A DNA stretch of 64,000 bases from Allobosea sp. OK403 (GTDB lineage: Bacteria; Pseudomonadota; Alphaproteobacteria; Rhizobiales; Beijerinckiaceae): assembly GCF_900113835.1 (NCBI RefSeq), contig NZ_FOQV01000003.1:62001-126000 (forward strand), written 5' to 3'. Of the stretch, positions 25,479-35,890 are shown one piece after another (the stretch's first letter is position 1; every line of letters starts with the position of its first letter). A program made the position numbers and the translations under genes. The notes below the pieces were generated by a model. The model was not told the origin of the DNA and made no database searches. It was given only the letters and a program-made list of their open reading frames with translations.

Positions 25479-26459
25479 ATGACCACAAGACGCGCCGCCA
25501 TCATCAGCGAATTCGGACCGCCGGACGTCTTGTCCGTCGAGGTGCAGACGCTGCCGCCACCAGTGCAAGGCGAGGTCCGCCTGCGCCAGACCGCGATCGG
25601 CTTCAACTTCATCGACATCTACCAGCGCAAGGGCATCTATCCGCTGCCGCTGCCGACGGGCCTCGGCTTCGAGGCGGCCGGCGTGGTCGAGGCGCTCGGC
25701 CCCGACGTCACCGGCATCAAGCCCGGCGACCGGGTCGCCTATATCAATGCCGGCGTCGGCGCCTACGCCGACCGGCGCAACGTGCCGGCCGACAAGCTGG
25801 TCGCGCTGCCCGACGCGGTCAGCGACGAGGCGGCAGCGACCCTGCTGTTCAAGGGGCTGACCGCCCAGTACCTGCTGCGCAAGACCCATGCGGTCCAGCC
25901 CGGCGATCTGCTGCTGGTCCATTCCGCCGCCGGCGGCGTCGGCCAGATCCTGTCGCGCTGGGCGAGCGCGCTCGGCGCGACCGTGATCGGCACGACCGGC
26001 TCGCCGGAGAAGCGCGAGGCGGCACTGGCCGCCGGATGCAAGGCGGTGATCGACCTCAACGATCCTGCCTGGCCCGCCGCCTTCCTGGAGGCGACAGGCG
26101 GGCGCAAGGCGCGCGTGGTCTACGACGCCGTCGGCAAGGACACTTTGCTGCAGTCGCTCGACTGCGCCGCGCCCTTCGGCCTCGTCGTCAGCTATGGCGC
26201 GGCCTCGGGCGCGGCGCCCGCGATCGACCCGGATCTGCTCAACAAGAAGGGCTGCCTGTTCCTGACCCGGCCCTCGATCTTTCCGCATAATGCCGATGCC
26301 GCGAGCTTCCGCGCCAATGCCGCCGACCTGTTCGACGCCATCGCCAAGGGCCATGTGACGGTCGATATCGGCGCGCGCTTCACCCTGGACGAGATCGTCG
26401 CGGTGCATGAAGCAGCGGAGGCGCGCAGCGTGAAGGGCGCGATCCTGATCACGCCCTGA
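25479..26459 (+). CDS. Quinone oxidoreductase (zeta-crystallin-like MDR)
   Basis: A 326-residue, zinc-free medium-chain dehydrogenase of the QOR/zeta-crystallin type, which reduces quinones with NADPH. Signatures are AIGFNFIDIYQRKGIYP, GFEAAGVVEALG, GDRVAYINAGVGAYAD and the nucleotide-binding HSAAGGVGQILSRWA. The C-terminus shows FTLDEIVAVHEAAEARSVKG, as in E. coli Qor. The ATG at 25479 starts the conserved fold; the open frame extends upstream across the divergent regulator and is not coding there. Divergence from an ArsR-like regulator suggests induction by quinones, electrophiles or oxidants. Confidence 0.92.
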   Translation: MTTRRAAIISEFGPPDVLSVEVQTLPPPVQGEVRLRQTAIGFNFIDIYQRKGIYPLPLPTGLGFEAAGVVEALGPDVTGIKPGDRVAYINAGVGAYADRRNVPADKLVALPDAVSDEAAATLLFKGLTAQYLLRKTHAVQPGDLLLVHSAAGGVGQILSRWASALGATVIGTTGSPEKREAALAAGCKAVIDLNDPAWPAAFLEATGGRKARVVYDAVGKDTLLQSLDCAAPFGLVVSYGAASGAAPAIDPDLLNKKGCLFLTRPSIFPHNADAASFRANAADLFDAIAKGHVTVDIGARFTLDEIVAVHEAAEARSVKGAILITP

Positions 26460-26529
26460 GCGGAGTGCCGCCGGGAATCTCGGTCGTTTCGCCTGCTCGC
26501 TGCGGCTTCTTGCTTCGAACAAAAGACGC

Positions 26530-26636
26530 CGTCATCCCGGGCGGAGCGAAGCGGAGACCCGGAATCCATCGTAAGGTACAGAGTTCTACGATGGATTCCG
26601 GATCGGCGCCGCTAACGCGGCTTGTCCGGAATGACG
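26530..26636. repeat. REP-B palindrome, copy 2
   Basis: It begins CGTCATCCCGGGCGGAGCGA and ends TTGTCCGGAATGACG, with a long inner arm pair GGAATCCATCGTA and TACGATGGATTCC around AGGTACAGAGTTC. It lies between the quinone oxidoreductase gene and the converging ppdK gene. Confidence 0.8.
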
Positions 26637-26689
26637 CAGCGCTTAGGTCCGAATGTGAAGTTATCGGAACGCTAGATCGTTGTTTGAAC

Positions 26690-26734
26690 GCGTTTTCTTC
26701 ACGCGAACCGGTCCCCACTTCGCTCGAAAACGCT
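26690..26734. repeat. ACCGGT-centred hairpin beyond ppdK
   Basis: GCGTTTTC (26690-26697) pairs with GAAAACGC near 26726-26733 and TTCACGCGA with TCGC, around a centre containing ACCGGTCCCC. On the minus strand it matches the first 45 or so bases of the element at 59511-59613. It lies six bases beyond the ppdK stop and may act as its transcription end. Confidence 0.6.
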
Positions 26735-26739
26735 CCGCC

Positions 26740-29424
<2,685 letters not shown>

Positions 29425-29595
29425 CACCAATGCCTCTTCATCCAGCCACCGCGGCAACGCGACGGCGATCCAAAAGTTTCCAGCGAAGCGCCGCGGGCGC
29501 CAGCAAGCGACCGTTCGGCGGGGACGGCGTGGTCATGCCGAAAAGCAGCTGAACAATCAATGAGCGGACTGTCGCGGCAAGGCCAAAGCGGGCCG

Positions 29596-29901
29596 TTATG
29601 ACATCGATGCGTCCGGTGTCACGAGCGGCACGGTCGGGAAATAGGAGCGATAGCGCGCCGGATCGCGTGTCAGGACCATGATGGCTGCTGTGCTCATCGC
29701 GACATCGCCCCGGCCACGCATATGCGCGATCAGCTTGTCGCCGCGACCTGCCTTGCTGCGAGACGTGCCGCGAGACTTCGCGCGCATAATCCGCTCGACC
29801 TTGCCGTCGGACTCGAAGTCGACCTCGGTATCCGGCAGGAGCCCGGCCTTCTCGCGGATATCGACCGGGATCGTCACCTGGCCTTTGGAGGTGATGCGCA
29901 T
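29596..29901 (-). CDS. AbrB/VapB-type antitoxin fused to a toxin-tail remnant
   Basis: A 101-residue protein. Residues 1-45 are a swapped-hairpin AbrB/MazE-type DNA-binding domain (ITSKGQVTIPVDIREKAG, then TEVDFESDGKVE). Residues 60-79 (MRGRGDVAMSTAAIMVLTR) match the usual C-terminus of such antitoxins, which normally end with MSTDEIMALTRG or close variants. Instead of stopping, the chain continues LTRDPARYRSYFPTVPLVTPD, which is the typical C-terminus of the PIN-domain VapC toxin partner. No other toxin sequence is present. I infer that a deletion between two LTR-coding stretches removed the toxin gene and joined the antitoxin to its last 20 residues. It may still bind DNA, or be a decaying relic. 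Confidence 0.75.
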   Translation of the reverse strand: MRITSKGQVTIPVDIREKAGLLPDTEVDFESDGKVERIMRAKSRGTSRSKAGRGDKLIAHMRGRGDVAMSTAAIMVLTRDPARYRSYFPTVPLVTPDASMS

Positions 29902-29910
29902 CGGCGAATT

Positions 29911-29930
29911 CCTTACTCTTGCAAGTAAGA
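29911..29930. promoter_or_regulatory. Inverted repeat upstream of antitoxin gene
   Basis: CTTACTCTTGCAAGTAAG lies 10-27 bases upstream of the antitoxin ATG: CTTACT pairs with AGTAAG around CTTGCA. Antitoxins of this type repress their own promoter through such a palindrome, so this is a likely operator of the former vapBC operon. Confidence 0.5.
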
Positions 29931-30026
29931 ATTAGAACTTCACGCAAAATGGCAAGCCTCGGCCGGGCCTGAGAGGTCGATAATGTGAGCAAGGATTTCA
30001 GTCGGTCGGAATTTCGGGAAACGCGC

Positions 30027-30138
30027 CGTCATCCCGGGCGACTGCAAGGAGACCCGGGATCCATTCCGGAACCTCACCTGCAAGCGCTCCGGCATGGATC
30101 CCGGATCGGCGCGGCTTCGCCGCTTGTCCGGGATGACG
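30027..30138. repeat. REP-B palindrome, copy 3
   Basis: It begins CGTCATCCCGGGCG and ends TTGTCCGGGATGACG, with inner GACCCGGGATCCAT and ATGGATCCCGGATC around TCCGGAACCTCACCTGCAAG. The same family is at 21133 and 26530. Confidence 0.8.
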
Positions 30139-30277
30139 GCGCGTTTTTCCCCAATGTTCAAGCTTTTGAAAACAGCGGCATCGTTATCGGCCAGGCTCTC
30201 AGGAAAAATCACACTCAGGCCGCGACCATATCTGAAGCAATCGCTCTCCAAGTGCATTCTTCAGAATGCACCGCCCC

Positions 30278-30778
30278 TCATTCGGACGCGTTGCGCTTCT
30301 TCGCCGCGCGCGGCCAGCGCAGCGGCCAGGCGACGATCCGCTCCGGCATGTCGTCCTCGGAGACCTCGTCCTCGCTGCCGGAGACGCGCCCCTTCACCGA
30401 CACGCCCGCCTCGACCACGGTGCGCGGATCGCCCGAGACCAGCGGATGCCACCAGGGCAGATCGCGCCCCGTCGCGACCAGCCGATAGGCGCAGGTCGGC
30501 GGCAGCCAGCGCAGCGTGCGCACCGCTTCCGGCGTCAGCGTGATGCAATCGGGTACGATGCTGGAGCGGTTGGGGTAGTCCTTGCAGCGGCAGGAGCCGG
30601 CATCGAACAGGCGGCAGCCGACATTGGTCGCGAGGATCTCGCCGCTATCCTCATCCTCAAGCTTGATCAGGCAGCACCGACCGCAACCGTCGCAGAGCGA
30701 TTCCCATTGCTCCTTGCTCATCTCCTCGAGCGAGGTCGTGCGCCAGAAGGGCTCGGTCGGGGACGGCTTTTCGGTCAT
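30278..30778 (-). CDS. YcgN/YkgJ-type cysteine cluster protein (UPF0260)
   Basis: A 166-residue protein of the YcgN (UPF0260) family with the cysteine cluster CDGCGRCC near residue 30, then C55-type and C-rich [24 protein letters not shown] and LPPTCAYRL. The cysteines are thought to bind zinc or iron, but the function is not known. The ATG at 30778 begins the conserved PFW-xxxSL-xEMS-xEQWE region; the open frame extends upstream without conserved sequence. It is divergent from the PBP1A gene. The basic tail [10 protein letters not shown] is unremarkable. Confidence 0.9.
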   Translation of the reverse strand: MTEKPSPTEPFWRTTSLEEMSKEQWESLCDGCGRCCLIKLEDEDSGEILATNVGCRLFDAGSCRCKDYPNRSSIVPDCITLTPEAVRTLRWLPPTCAYRLVATGRDLPWWHPLVSGDPRTVVEAGVSVKGRVSGSEDEVSEDDMPERIVAWPLRWPRAAKKRNASE

Positions 30779-31065
30779 GCCTGTGCTTATGCGCCGCCCC
30801 GCCGCGCGAGGGAAGCCGACGCAAGCGCGCATCCAAACGAGGCTCCCACCGATAATCCTTGCGGAGTTGTCCGAAAAAGCATGGAACCCGGCAGGCCCGA
30901 AATCTGCGGACAACGATCGCGGCTGCGCTTTCCTCCCTTACCTGGAGACAAAGCGGCGCATATGTGTTTGCTGTCGCAGATTGCGTTGCCAAGGCGATTG
31001 CGTCGCGGCAGGACGGTGACGCAATCTTTCGGACGGCAGCTCTCTCGTGGAGTTCCAGAACGGCG

Positions 31066-33300
31066 ATGGAGTTCAGGAAGGCAGGCTGGGGGACACGTCT
31101 GAAGCGCTTCGCGCTTGGCGTCGATTCATGGGTCGATGCCGGCCTCTGGGGCTCAGGCCGCCGCGCCGGCGAGATCTATGAGCGCATCCGCAGCTTCGCC
31201 GACCGCTTCACAGCCACCGGCGGCAAGCGCATCGCCGCCGAATTCGCCAGCGAAGGCCTGAACATCGGCATCGTCGGCAGCCTGCTGATGCTGTCCCTGG
31301 CGATCCCCTCCTTCCGGGAAGGGCGCGAGGAGGCGCTGAAGAACCAGGTCTTCGCCGTGACCTTCCTCGACCGCTACGGCTCGGAGCTCGGCCATCGCGG
31401 CGCGCGCCATGACGACTCGCTGAAGCTCGAGGAGATGCCCGACCATCTGGTCAAGGCGCTTCTGGCAACCGAGGACCGGCGCTTCTACGACCATTTCGGC
31501 ATCGACATTTTCGGCACGCTGCGGGCCATGACGGTCAATGCGCGCGCCTCCGGCGTCGTCCAGGGCGGCTCCTCGCTGACGCAGCAGCTCGCCAAGAACC
31601 TCTTCCTCAGCAATGAGCGCTCGCTCGACCGCAAGATCAAGGAAGCCTTCCTGGCGCTCTGGCTGGAAGCCCGGTTGAGCAAGAACGAGATCCTGAAGCT
31701 CTATCTCGACCGCGCCTATATGGGCGGCGGCACCTTCGGCGTGGCGGCGGCGGCGGAGTATTACTTCGGCAAATCAGTCAAGGACGTGTCGCTGGCGGAA
31801 GCCGCGATGCTGGCCGGGCTATTCAAGGCGCCGACGAAATACGCCCCCCATGTCAACCTGCCCGCCGCCCGCGCACGCGCCGGCGACGTGTTGAACGCAA
31901 TGGTCGATGCCGGCTTCCTGACGGCGGGCCAGATCGACAGCGCCAAACGCAACCCGGCGACGCCGGTCGACCGCAAGCGCGATTCCAACCCGGATTACTA
32001 TCTCGACTGGGCCTTCGACGAGATCAAGCACCTGGCCGACGAGGGCAAGATCGGCTCGGACCGGGTGCTGACCGTAAAGACGCCGCATGATCCCGCGATC
32101 CAGGGACAGGCGGAGAAGGCGATCGAGCAGGTCCTGCGCCAGAACGGCCCCGCCTATCGGGTCAAGCAGGCAGCGACCACCGTTATGGACCCGGACGGGG
32201 CGGTGCGGGCCATGGTCGGCGGGCGCGACTACGGCATCAGCCAGTTCAACCGCGCGACGTCGAGCCTGCGGCAGCCGGGATCGTCCTTCAAGCCCTTCGT
32301 CTATGCGGCGGCGCTGTCGTCGGGTCTTTACCGGCCCAACACCATCGTCACCGACCGCCCGATCTGCATCGGCAACTGGTGCCCGAACAATTACGGGCGC
32401 TCCTATGCCGGCTCGATACCGCTGACCGTAGCGCTGGCGAAATCGATCAATACGATCCCGGTGCAGATGTCGATTGCGATCGGCAAGGCGACTGGCGAGA
32501 CGCATGAGGCCCGAGCCGCCCGCATCGGCCGGATGAAGATCATCGCGACCGGCCGGGCCATGGGCCTGACCACGCCGCTGACCGACACGGTGTCCCTGCC
32601 GATCGGCGCGGCCGAGGTCACGGTGATCGACATGGCGGCCGGTTATTCGGTCTTCGCCAATGGTGGCAAGCGCGCAAAACCCTATGTCGCGATCGAGATC
32701 CGCAACTCGCAAGGCGAAGAGATCTACCGGCACGACCGCGATGAGCCGGCCCCCGAGCAGGTCCTGAGCACGCAGGTGGCGCAGGACATGAACTTCATGC
32801 TCTCCAAGGTGCCGACCGAAGGCACCGGCCGGCGCGCCGCGCTGGACGGCGTCGTGACCGCTGGCAAGACCGGCACCACGAACGGCTACAAGGACGCCTG
32901 GTATGTCGGCTTCTCCGGCAATCTCGTCGGCGCGGTCTGGTTCGGCAATGACGACAGCTCCGAGACCGCGAACATGACCGGCGGCTCCCTGCCGGCGATG
33001 GCCTGGAAGGAGATCATGCAGTTCGCCCATCAGGGGCTCGAGCTGAAGCCGATCCCGGGCGTCACACCCGCGACAGACCCCAAAGCCATGACGATCGCTA
33101 GGGCGGGCAGCCCGGAGACGTCGCGCGTTGCACAGGTTTCGGGCCCCGGCGCTGGCCATATGCCACGGCAATCCTTCGAGGTGCTCTCGGCGGTCGGCTC
33201 CATGTTCAAGACGATAGAGGCCTCCCGCACGCGCGGCACATCCATTCAGGTCGGCATCCGCGAGGTCTCTTCGCCCGGGCGCGAGACGCGCCTACGCTGA
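31066..33300 (+). CDS. PBP1A-type bifunctional penicillin-binding protein
   Basis: A 744-residue inner-membrane peptidoglycan synthase. A short cytoplasmic part and one membrane helix (about 65-85, GIVGSLLMLSLAIPSF) precede a GT51 glycosyltransferase domain with catalytic E136 in ATEDRRFYDHFGID, GGSSLTQQLAKNLFL and RKIKEAFLALWLE. The transpeptidase domain has the SxxK nucleophile S406 in PGSSFKPF, KSIN as the SxN motif and KTGTTN (K601). It polymerises and crosslinks peptidoglycan. Length suits the class A family; the N-terminal cytoplasmic part is longer than usual. The ATG at 31066 is preferred, but the frame is open further upstream. DUF1214/DUF1254 genes follow 98 bases later. Confidence 0.93.
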   Translation: MEFRKAGWGTRLKRFALGVDSWVDAGLWGSGRRAGEIYERIRSFADRFTATGGKRIAAEFASEGLNIGIVGSLLMLSLAIPSFREGREEALKNQVFAVTFLDRYGSELGHRGARHDDSLKLEEMPDHLVKALLATEDRRFYDHFGIDIFGTLRAMTVNARASGVVQGGSSLTQQLAKNLFLSNERSLDRKIKEAFLALWLEARLSKNEILKLYLDRAYMGGGTFGVAAAAEYYFGKSVKDVSLAEAAMLAGLFKAPTKYAPHVNLPAARARAGDVLNAMVDAGFLTAGQIDSAKRNPATPVDRKRDSNPDYYLDWAFDEIKHLADEGKIGSDRVLTVKTPHDPAIQGQAEKAIEQVLRQNGPAYRVKQAATTVMDPDGAVRAMVGGRDYGISQFNRATSSLRQPGSSFKPFVYAAALSSGLYRPNTIVTDRPICIGNWCPNNYGRSYAGSIPLTVALAKSINTIPVQMSIAIGKATGETHEARAARIGRMKIIATGRAMGLTTPLTDTVSLPIGAAEVTVIDMAAGYSVFANGGKRAKPYVAIEIRNSQGEEIYRHDRDEPAPEQVLSTQVAQDMNFMLSKVPTEGTGRRAALDGVVTAGKTGTTNGYKDAWYVGFSGNLVGAVWFGNDDSSETANMTGGSLPAMAWKEIMQFAHQGLELKPIPGVTPATDPKAMTIARAGSPETSRVAQVSGPGAGHMPRQSFEVLSAVGSMFKTIEASRTRGTSIQVGIREVSSPGRETRLR

Positions 33301-33398
33301 CATAGGTTGCCGGTCGCTGGGCCCAGGTTGACGCGGCGGGCCGGGCTGGTTCAACTCCGACCACCGGCCTGTCGTCAGCCGGTTCGGAAAGCAAGGCC

Positions 33399-33971
33399 GT
33401 GCGCGCGCTGGATCTCGCTTACGTCATCGCACTCGGTGCCGGGCTCGGGCTCGGCACGGCCCATTTCGCCGTTGCCGGCAGGCCGCTCATCGGCATGGTC
33501 AGGATCGGCCCGTGGGACGCCTGGCCGCGCGGCGGCGGGCGCGATGTCGACCCCTATATGCGCGCCTATCTGGCGCGCGGCGTCCATGTGCCGCTAGGCG
33601 CGGGCGAAGGCCTCGAACTGATCGCGAGCCGCGACGATGGCGGCCAGGCGCTCGACGGGCGTTGCCGCTATCTGGTCTCGGGAGTGACGCCGACGACGCG
33701 CGGCTGGTCATTGAGTGTCAGCGACATGGATGGGCGGCCGTTCCGCCTGCCGCTCGACCGCAACGGCTTCACCGATGCGGAAGTCGTCCGCGAGGAGAGC
33801 GGCATCCTGCACATCACGGCGGCGGCCGAGCCGCAGACCGGAAACTGGCTGCCGCTGCCGGGTAGCGGGCGTTTCCAACTCCGGCTGCGGCTCTACGACA
33901 CGCCGATTTCGAGCCAGGCCAGCGAATTGCGGCCCGATGTCCTGCCCGGCATCGCCCGGCTCGGCTGCTGA
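33399..33971 (+). CDS. DUF1214 domain protein, membrane-anchored
   Basis: A 190-residue protein beginning with an uncleaved-looking hydrophobic segment (about 6-28), followed by a periplasmic DUF1214 domain recognised by the C-terminal sequence TGNWLPLPGSGRFQLRLRLY. DUF1214 is usually the C-terminal half of a larger DUF1254-DUF1214 protein of unknown activity; here the two are separate genes. Translation starts at GTG 33399. Its stop overlaps the ATG of the DUF1254 gene (TGATG), so the two are coupled and probably work as a pair in the envelope. Confidence 0.85.
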   Translation: MRALDLAYVIALGAGLGLGTAHFAVAGRPLIGMVRIGPWDAWPRGGGRDVDPYMRAYLARGVHVPLGAGEGLELIASRDDGGQALDGRCRYLVSGVTPTTRGWSLSVSDMDGRPFRLPLDRNGFTDAEVVREESGILHITAAAEPQTGNWLPLPGSGRFQLRLRLYDTPISSQASELRPDVLPGIARLGC

Positions 33972-34630
33972 TGACGACGCTCGATCAGGCTACGGAACGC
34001 GAGACGGCTCCGGTTCTCCCGAGCCAGGCCGGCACAACACCGCGGCGACGTTGGCCGATGCGGATCATCGGCGCCGCGCGGCGCCTCGCCTACGGAACCA
34101 TCGCGGGGCTGGTGCTCGCCGGCATCGTCCACATCGTCACGGTGCTCCTGATCCCGCTCCTCTCCAACAGCGACGCCACCAGCGCCTATCTCTCGCTGGG
34201 CACGAGCGGCCATGCCGAACTGGTCTCGCCGCGCAGCACTGAGAGCGGATTGCCGGTGCCGCGCGAGGCCGATCCTGCGGCTGTGACCGCGATCTGCAGC
34301 TACGATCTCTCCGCCGGCCCGATGCGCGTCGTCGCGCGCATCGGCACATTGCCGCTCGGACTGACGCTGCACCGGCGCGGCGGCGGCGTGCTCTACGCCA
34401 TCACCGACCGCGCCGCGATCCGCGGCGTGGTCGAGTTCCTGGTGATGACGGAGGAACAGCGCGACGAGCGGGCCGCGCGCGACGAAGAGGGCGAGGCCGT
34501 GCGTGAATTGCGCATCGTCTCCGACACGATGCAGGGCCTGATCGTCGCCCGCGTGCTGGCGAAACAACCGTCCGATCGCGAAGACGCCGAGGCGCTGGCG
34601 ACAGGTGTCGCCTGCGGGCTCGCCGAATGA
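33971..34630 (+). CDS. DUF1254 domain protein, membrane-anchored
   Basis: A 219-residue protein with a proline-rich cytoplasmic N-terminus, one membrane helix (about 42-64, GTIAGLVLAGIVHIVTVLLIP) and a periplasmic DUF1254-like domain (CSYDLSAGPMRVVARIG to the C-terminus). Its start codon overlaps the stop of the DUF1214 gene, indicating translational coupling. In other bacteria the two domains are fused, which supports direct partnership. The function is not known. The upstream PBP1A gene on the same strand hints at an envelope role only by proximity. Confidence 0.82.
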   Translation: MTTLDQATERETAPVLPSQAGTTPRRRWPMRIIGAARRLAYGTIAGLVLAGIVHIVTVLLIPLLSNSDATSAYLSLGTSGHAELVSPRSTESGLPVPREADPAAVTAICSYDLSAGPMRVVARIGTLPLGLTLHRRGGGVLYAITDRAAIRGVVEFLVMTEEQRDERAARDEEGEAVRELRIVSDTMQGLIVARVLAKQPSDREDAEALATGVACGLAE

Positions 34631-35410
34631 TCAGCCCTTGTAGACGACCGGCGGCCTTGGCGCCCTCTCGGCAGGCTCCTGCGCGCCCCCGCCTCCGCCG
34701 AAGGCGCCGATGAGCGGCAGCTTGCACGCCGGCCCGGCTTCCGCCTCCAGCGCCATGATGCTGCGCTCGGCCTTGATCGCCTCGCGCGACGGCATCTCGA
34801 CCACGAGGTTCGCCAGCGCGTAGCGGTAGCTTTCGATCCGGAAGGATACGCGTTCGCAGACCCAGAGGATCAGCCCCTCATTCTCGACGACGCGGGCCAT
34901 GGCGGGGTCGGCCTTCTCGGGCGGCACCAGGGGCGAACCTTCGACGGCGCGCATGCGCACGCGATCAGCCGCCACGACGCGCGCCGCATTGCCGCGAAAC
35001 GGCGTGACCAGCAGGCGGTCGGCATTCGCATCCTCGGCGAGCCTGTTATAGCGCGAGGCCTGAGAGGCATAGGAGCCGCCGGTCAGGCCGCGAAAATAGT
35101 CGGACGTCGCGTTCGACTGCGCCGTGACCGGCAGGATGCGCGCGTGAGCGAGATCGGAGACCTGGCGCTCGAAAAAATTGCGCTCATGCGCCGGCATGAC
35201 CAGCCGCCAGGCCCTGTCGCGCAATTGCTCCTCGTCATCGGTCATCCTGAAATAGGAGGCCGCCTCGCCACGAAAGGTCGCCGACCAGAAACCGGCTTGC
35301 GGCGCAATCGTATCGCTCCAGAGATTCGGGCGCGGACGTCCCAGATCGCCCGTGCAGGCGCCTCCCGCCAGGGCGAACAGCAAGGCCAGGCTTCGGCAAG
35401 CGGTCCTCAC
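34631..35410 (-). CDS. Putative exported lipoprotein, unknown
   Basis: A 259-residue protein with a lipoprotein-like signal (LALLFALAGGAC, lipidation expected at C19), followed by an all-soluble domain of unknown family and a glycine- and proline-rich tail. Recognisable stretches such as RLVMPAHERNFFERQVSDL and TSDYFRGLTGGSYASQASRYN suggest a conserved alphaproteobacterial envelope protein, but I know no function. It starts at a GTG that overlaps the stop of the small upstream gene by four bases (35407-35410), so the two are translated together. Confidence 0.8.
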   Translation of the reverse strand: MRTACRSLALLFALAGGACTGDLGRPRPNLWSDTIAPQAGFWSATFRGEAASYFRMTDDEEQLRDRAWRLVMPAHERNFFERQVSDLAHARILPVTAQSNATSDYFRGLTGGSYASQASRYNRLAEDANADRLLVTPFRGNAARVVAADRVRMRAVEGSPLVPPEKADPAMARVVENEGLILWVCERVSFRIESYRYALANLVVEMPSREAIKAERSIMALEAEAGPACKLPLIGAFGGGGGAQEPAERAPRPPVVYKG

Positions 35411-35637
35411 ACCGGCTGCCCGGCGCTTTTCGCACGGCCTTCCCGCGGCGCGGCGCGGCGCTTGCGGGTTACGCGCCCGTCGATCGCGGCAGCCTCGGCC
35501 TGGCGCTCGTAGCGCACGCCGGTGAAGAACAGAATCATCGCCGTCCCGCGAGCCGGAGAGCTCTCCTGCGAGATCGGCACCGCCTTGACAGGAGACGCAG
35601 ATTTGGAACGAGACGCAAACGGAATGACATCGGCCAT
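35407..35637 (-). CDS. Small conserved basic protein, unknown
   Basis: A 76-residue soluble protein, basic at its C-terminus (RKRRAAPREGRAK), with a central MILFFTGVRYER that looks conserved across alphaproteobacteria as a small hypothetical. There is no signal peptide, membrane helix or known domain. Its stop overlaps the GTG of the lipoprotein gene, which supports it being a real gene. Function unknown. Confidence 0.7.
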   Translation of the reverse strand: MADVIPFASRSKSASPVKAVPISQESSPARGTAMILFFTGVRYERQAEAAAIDGRVTRKRRAAPREGRAKSAGQPV

Positions 35638-35821
35638 TGTGACGCGCCTCCTTGTCTGGCGCCTTGAGCTTTTGGAAACGGAAGCGGGCTCTCTTGCGGA
35701 AATCCGATTCCCCGCCTTAGCACCCGCTCCGGACCGCGGTTGTCAGCAGGGCTTCGAGCCATACGGGGCAGAACCCGCATCGACGCTTAGGCCCTCCTGT
35801 CCGCATCAGGCCTCGACATGG

Positions 35822-35836
35822 TTAACACCCTCTTAA
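35822..35836 (+). promoter_or_regulatory. Exact CtrA-type box TTAA-N7-TTAA
   Basis: TTAA at 35822-35825 and TTAA at 35833-35836 with exactly seven bases between match the full CtrA consensus. The site lies 55 bases upstream of the DUF2336 gene, a spacing suited to promoter control. CtrA is the master cell-cycle response regulator of alphaproteobacteria. Binding is inferred. Confidence 0.6.
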
Positions 35837-35890
35837 AGCCTCGTGAGTTAGGGTGGCGAGACCATCGAAATTCCGCACAGAGTTCCCTTC

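Larger units (their letters stand above)
29902..30277. other. Gene-free region containing REP-B
   Basis: These 376 bases carry an AT-rich promoter-like patch just upstream of the antitoxin gene (TTCTTACTTGCAAGAGTAAG region on the minus strand, near 29910-29935, including an inverted repeat CTTAC/GTAAG), then the REP-B copy at 30027-30138. No gene is supported. Confidence 0.5.
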
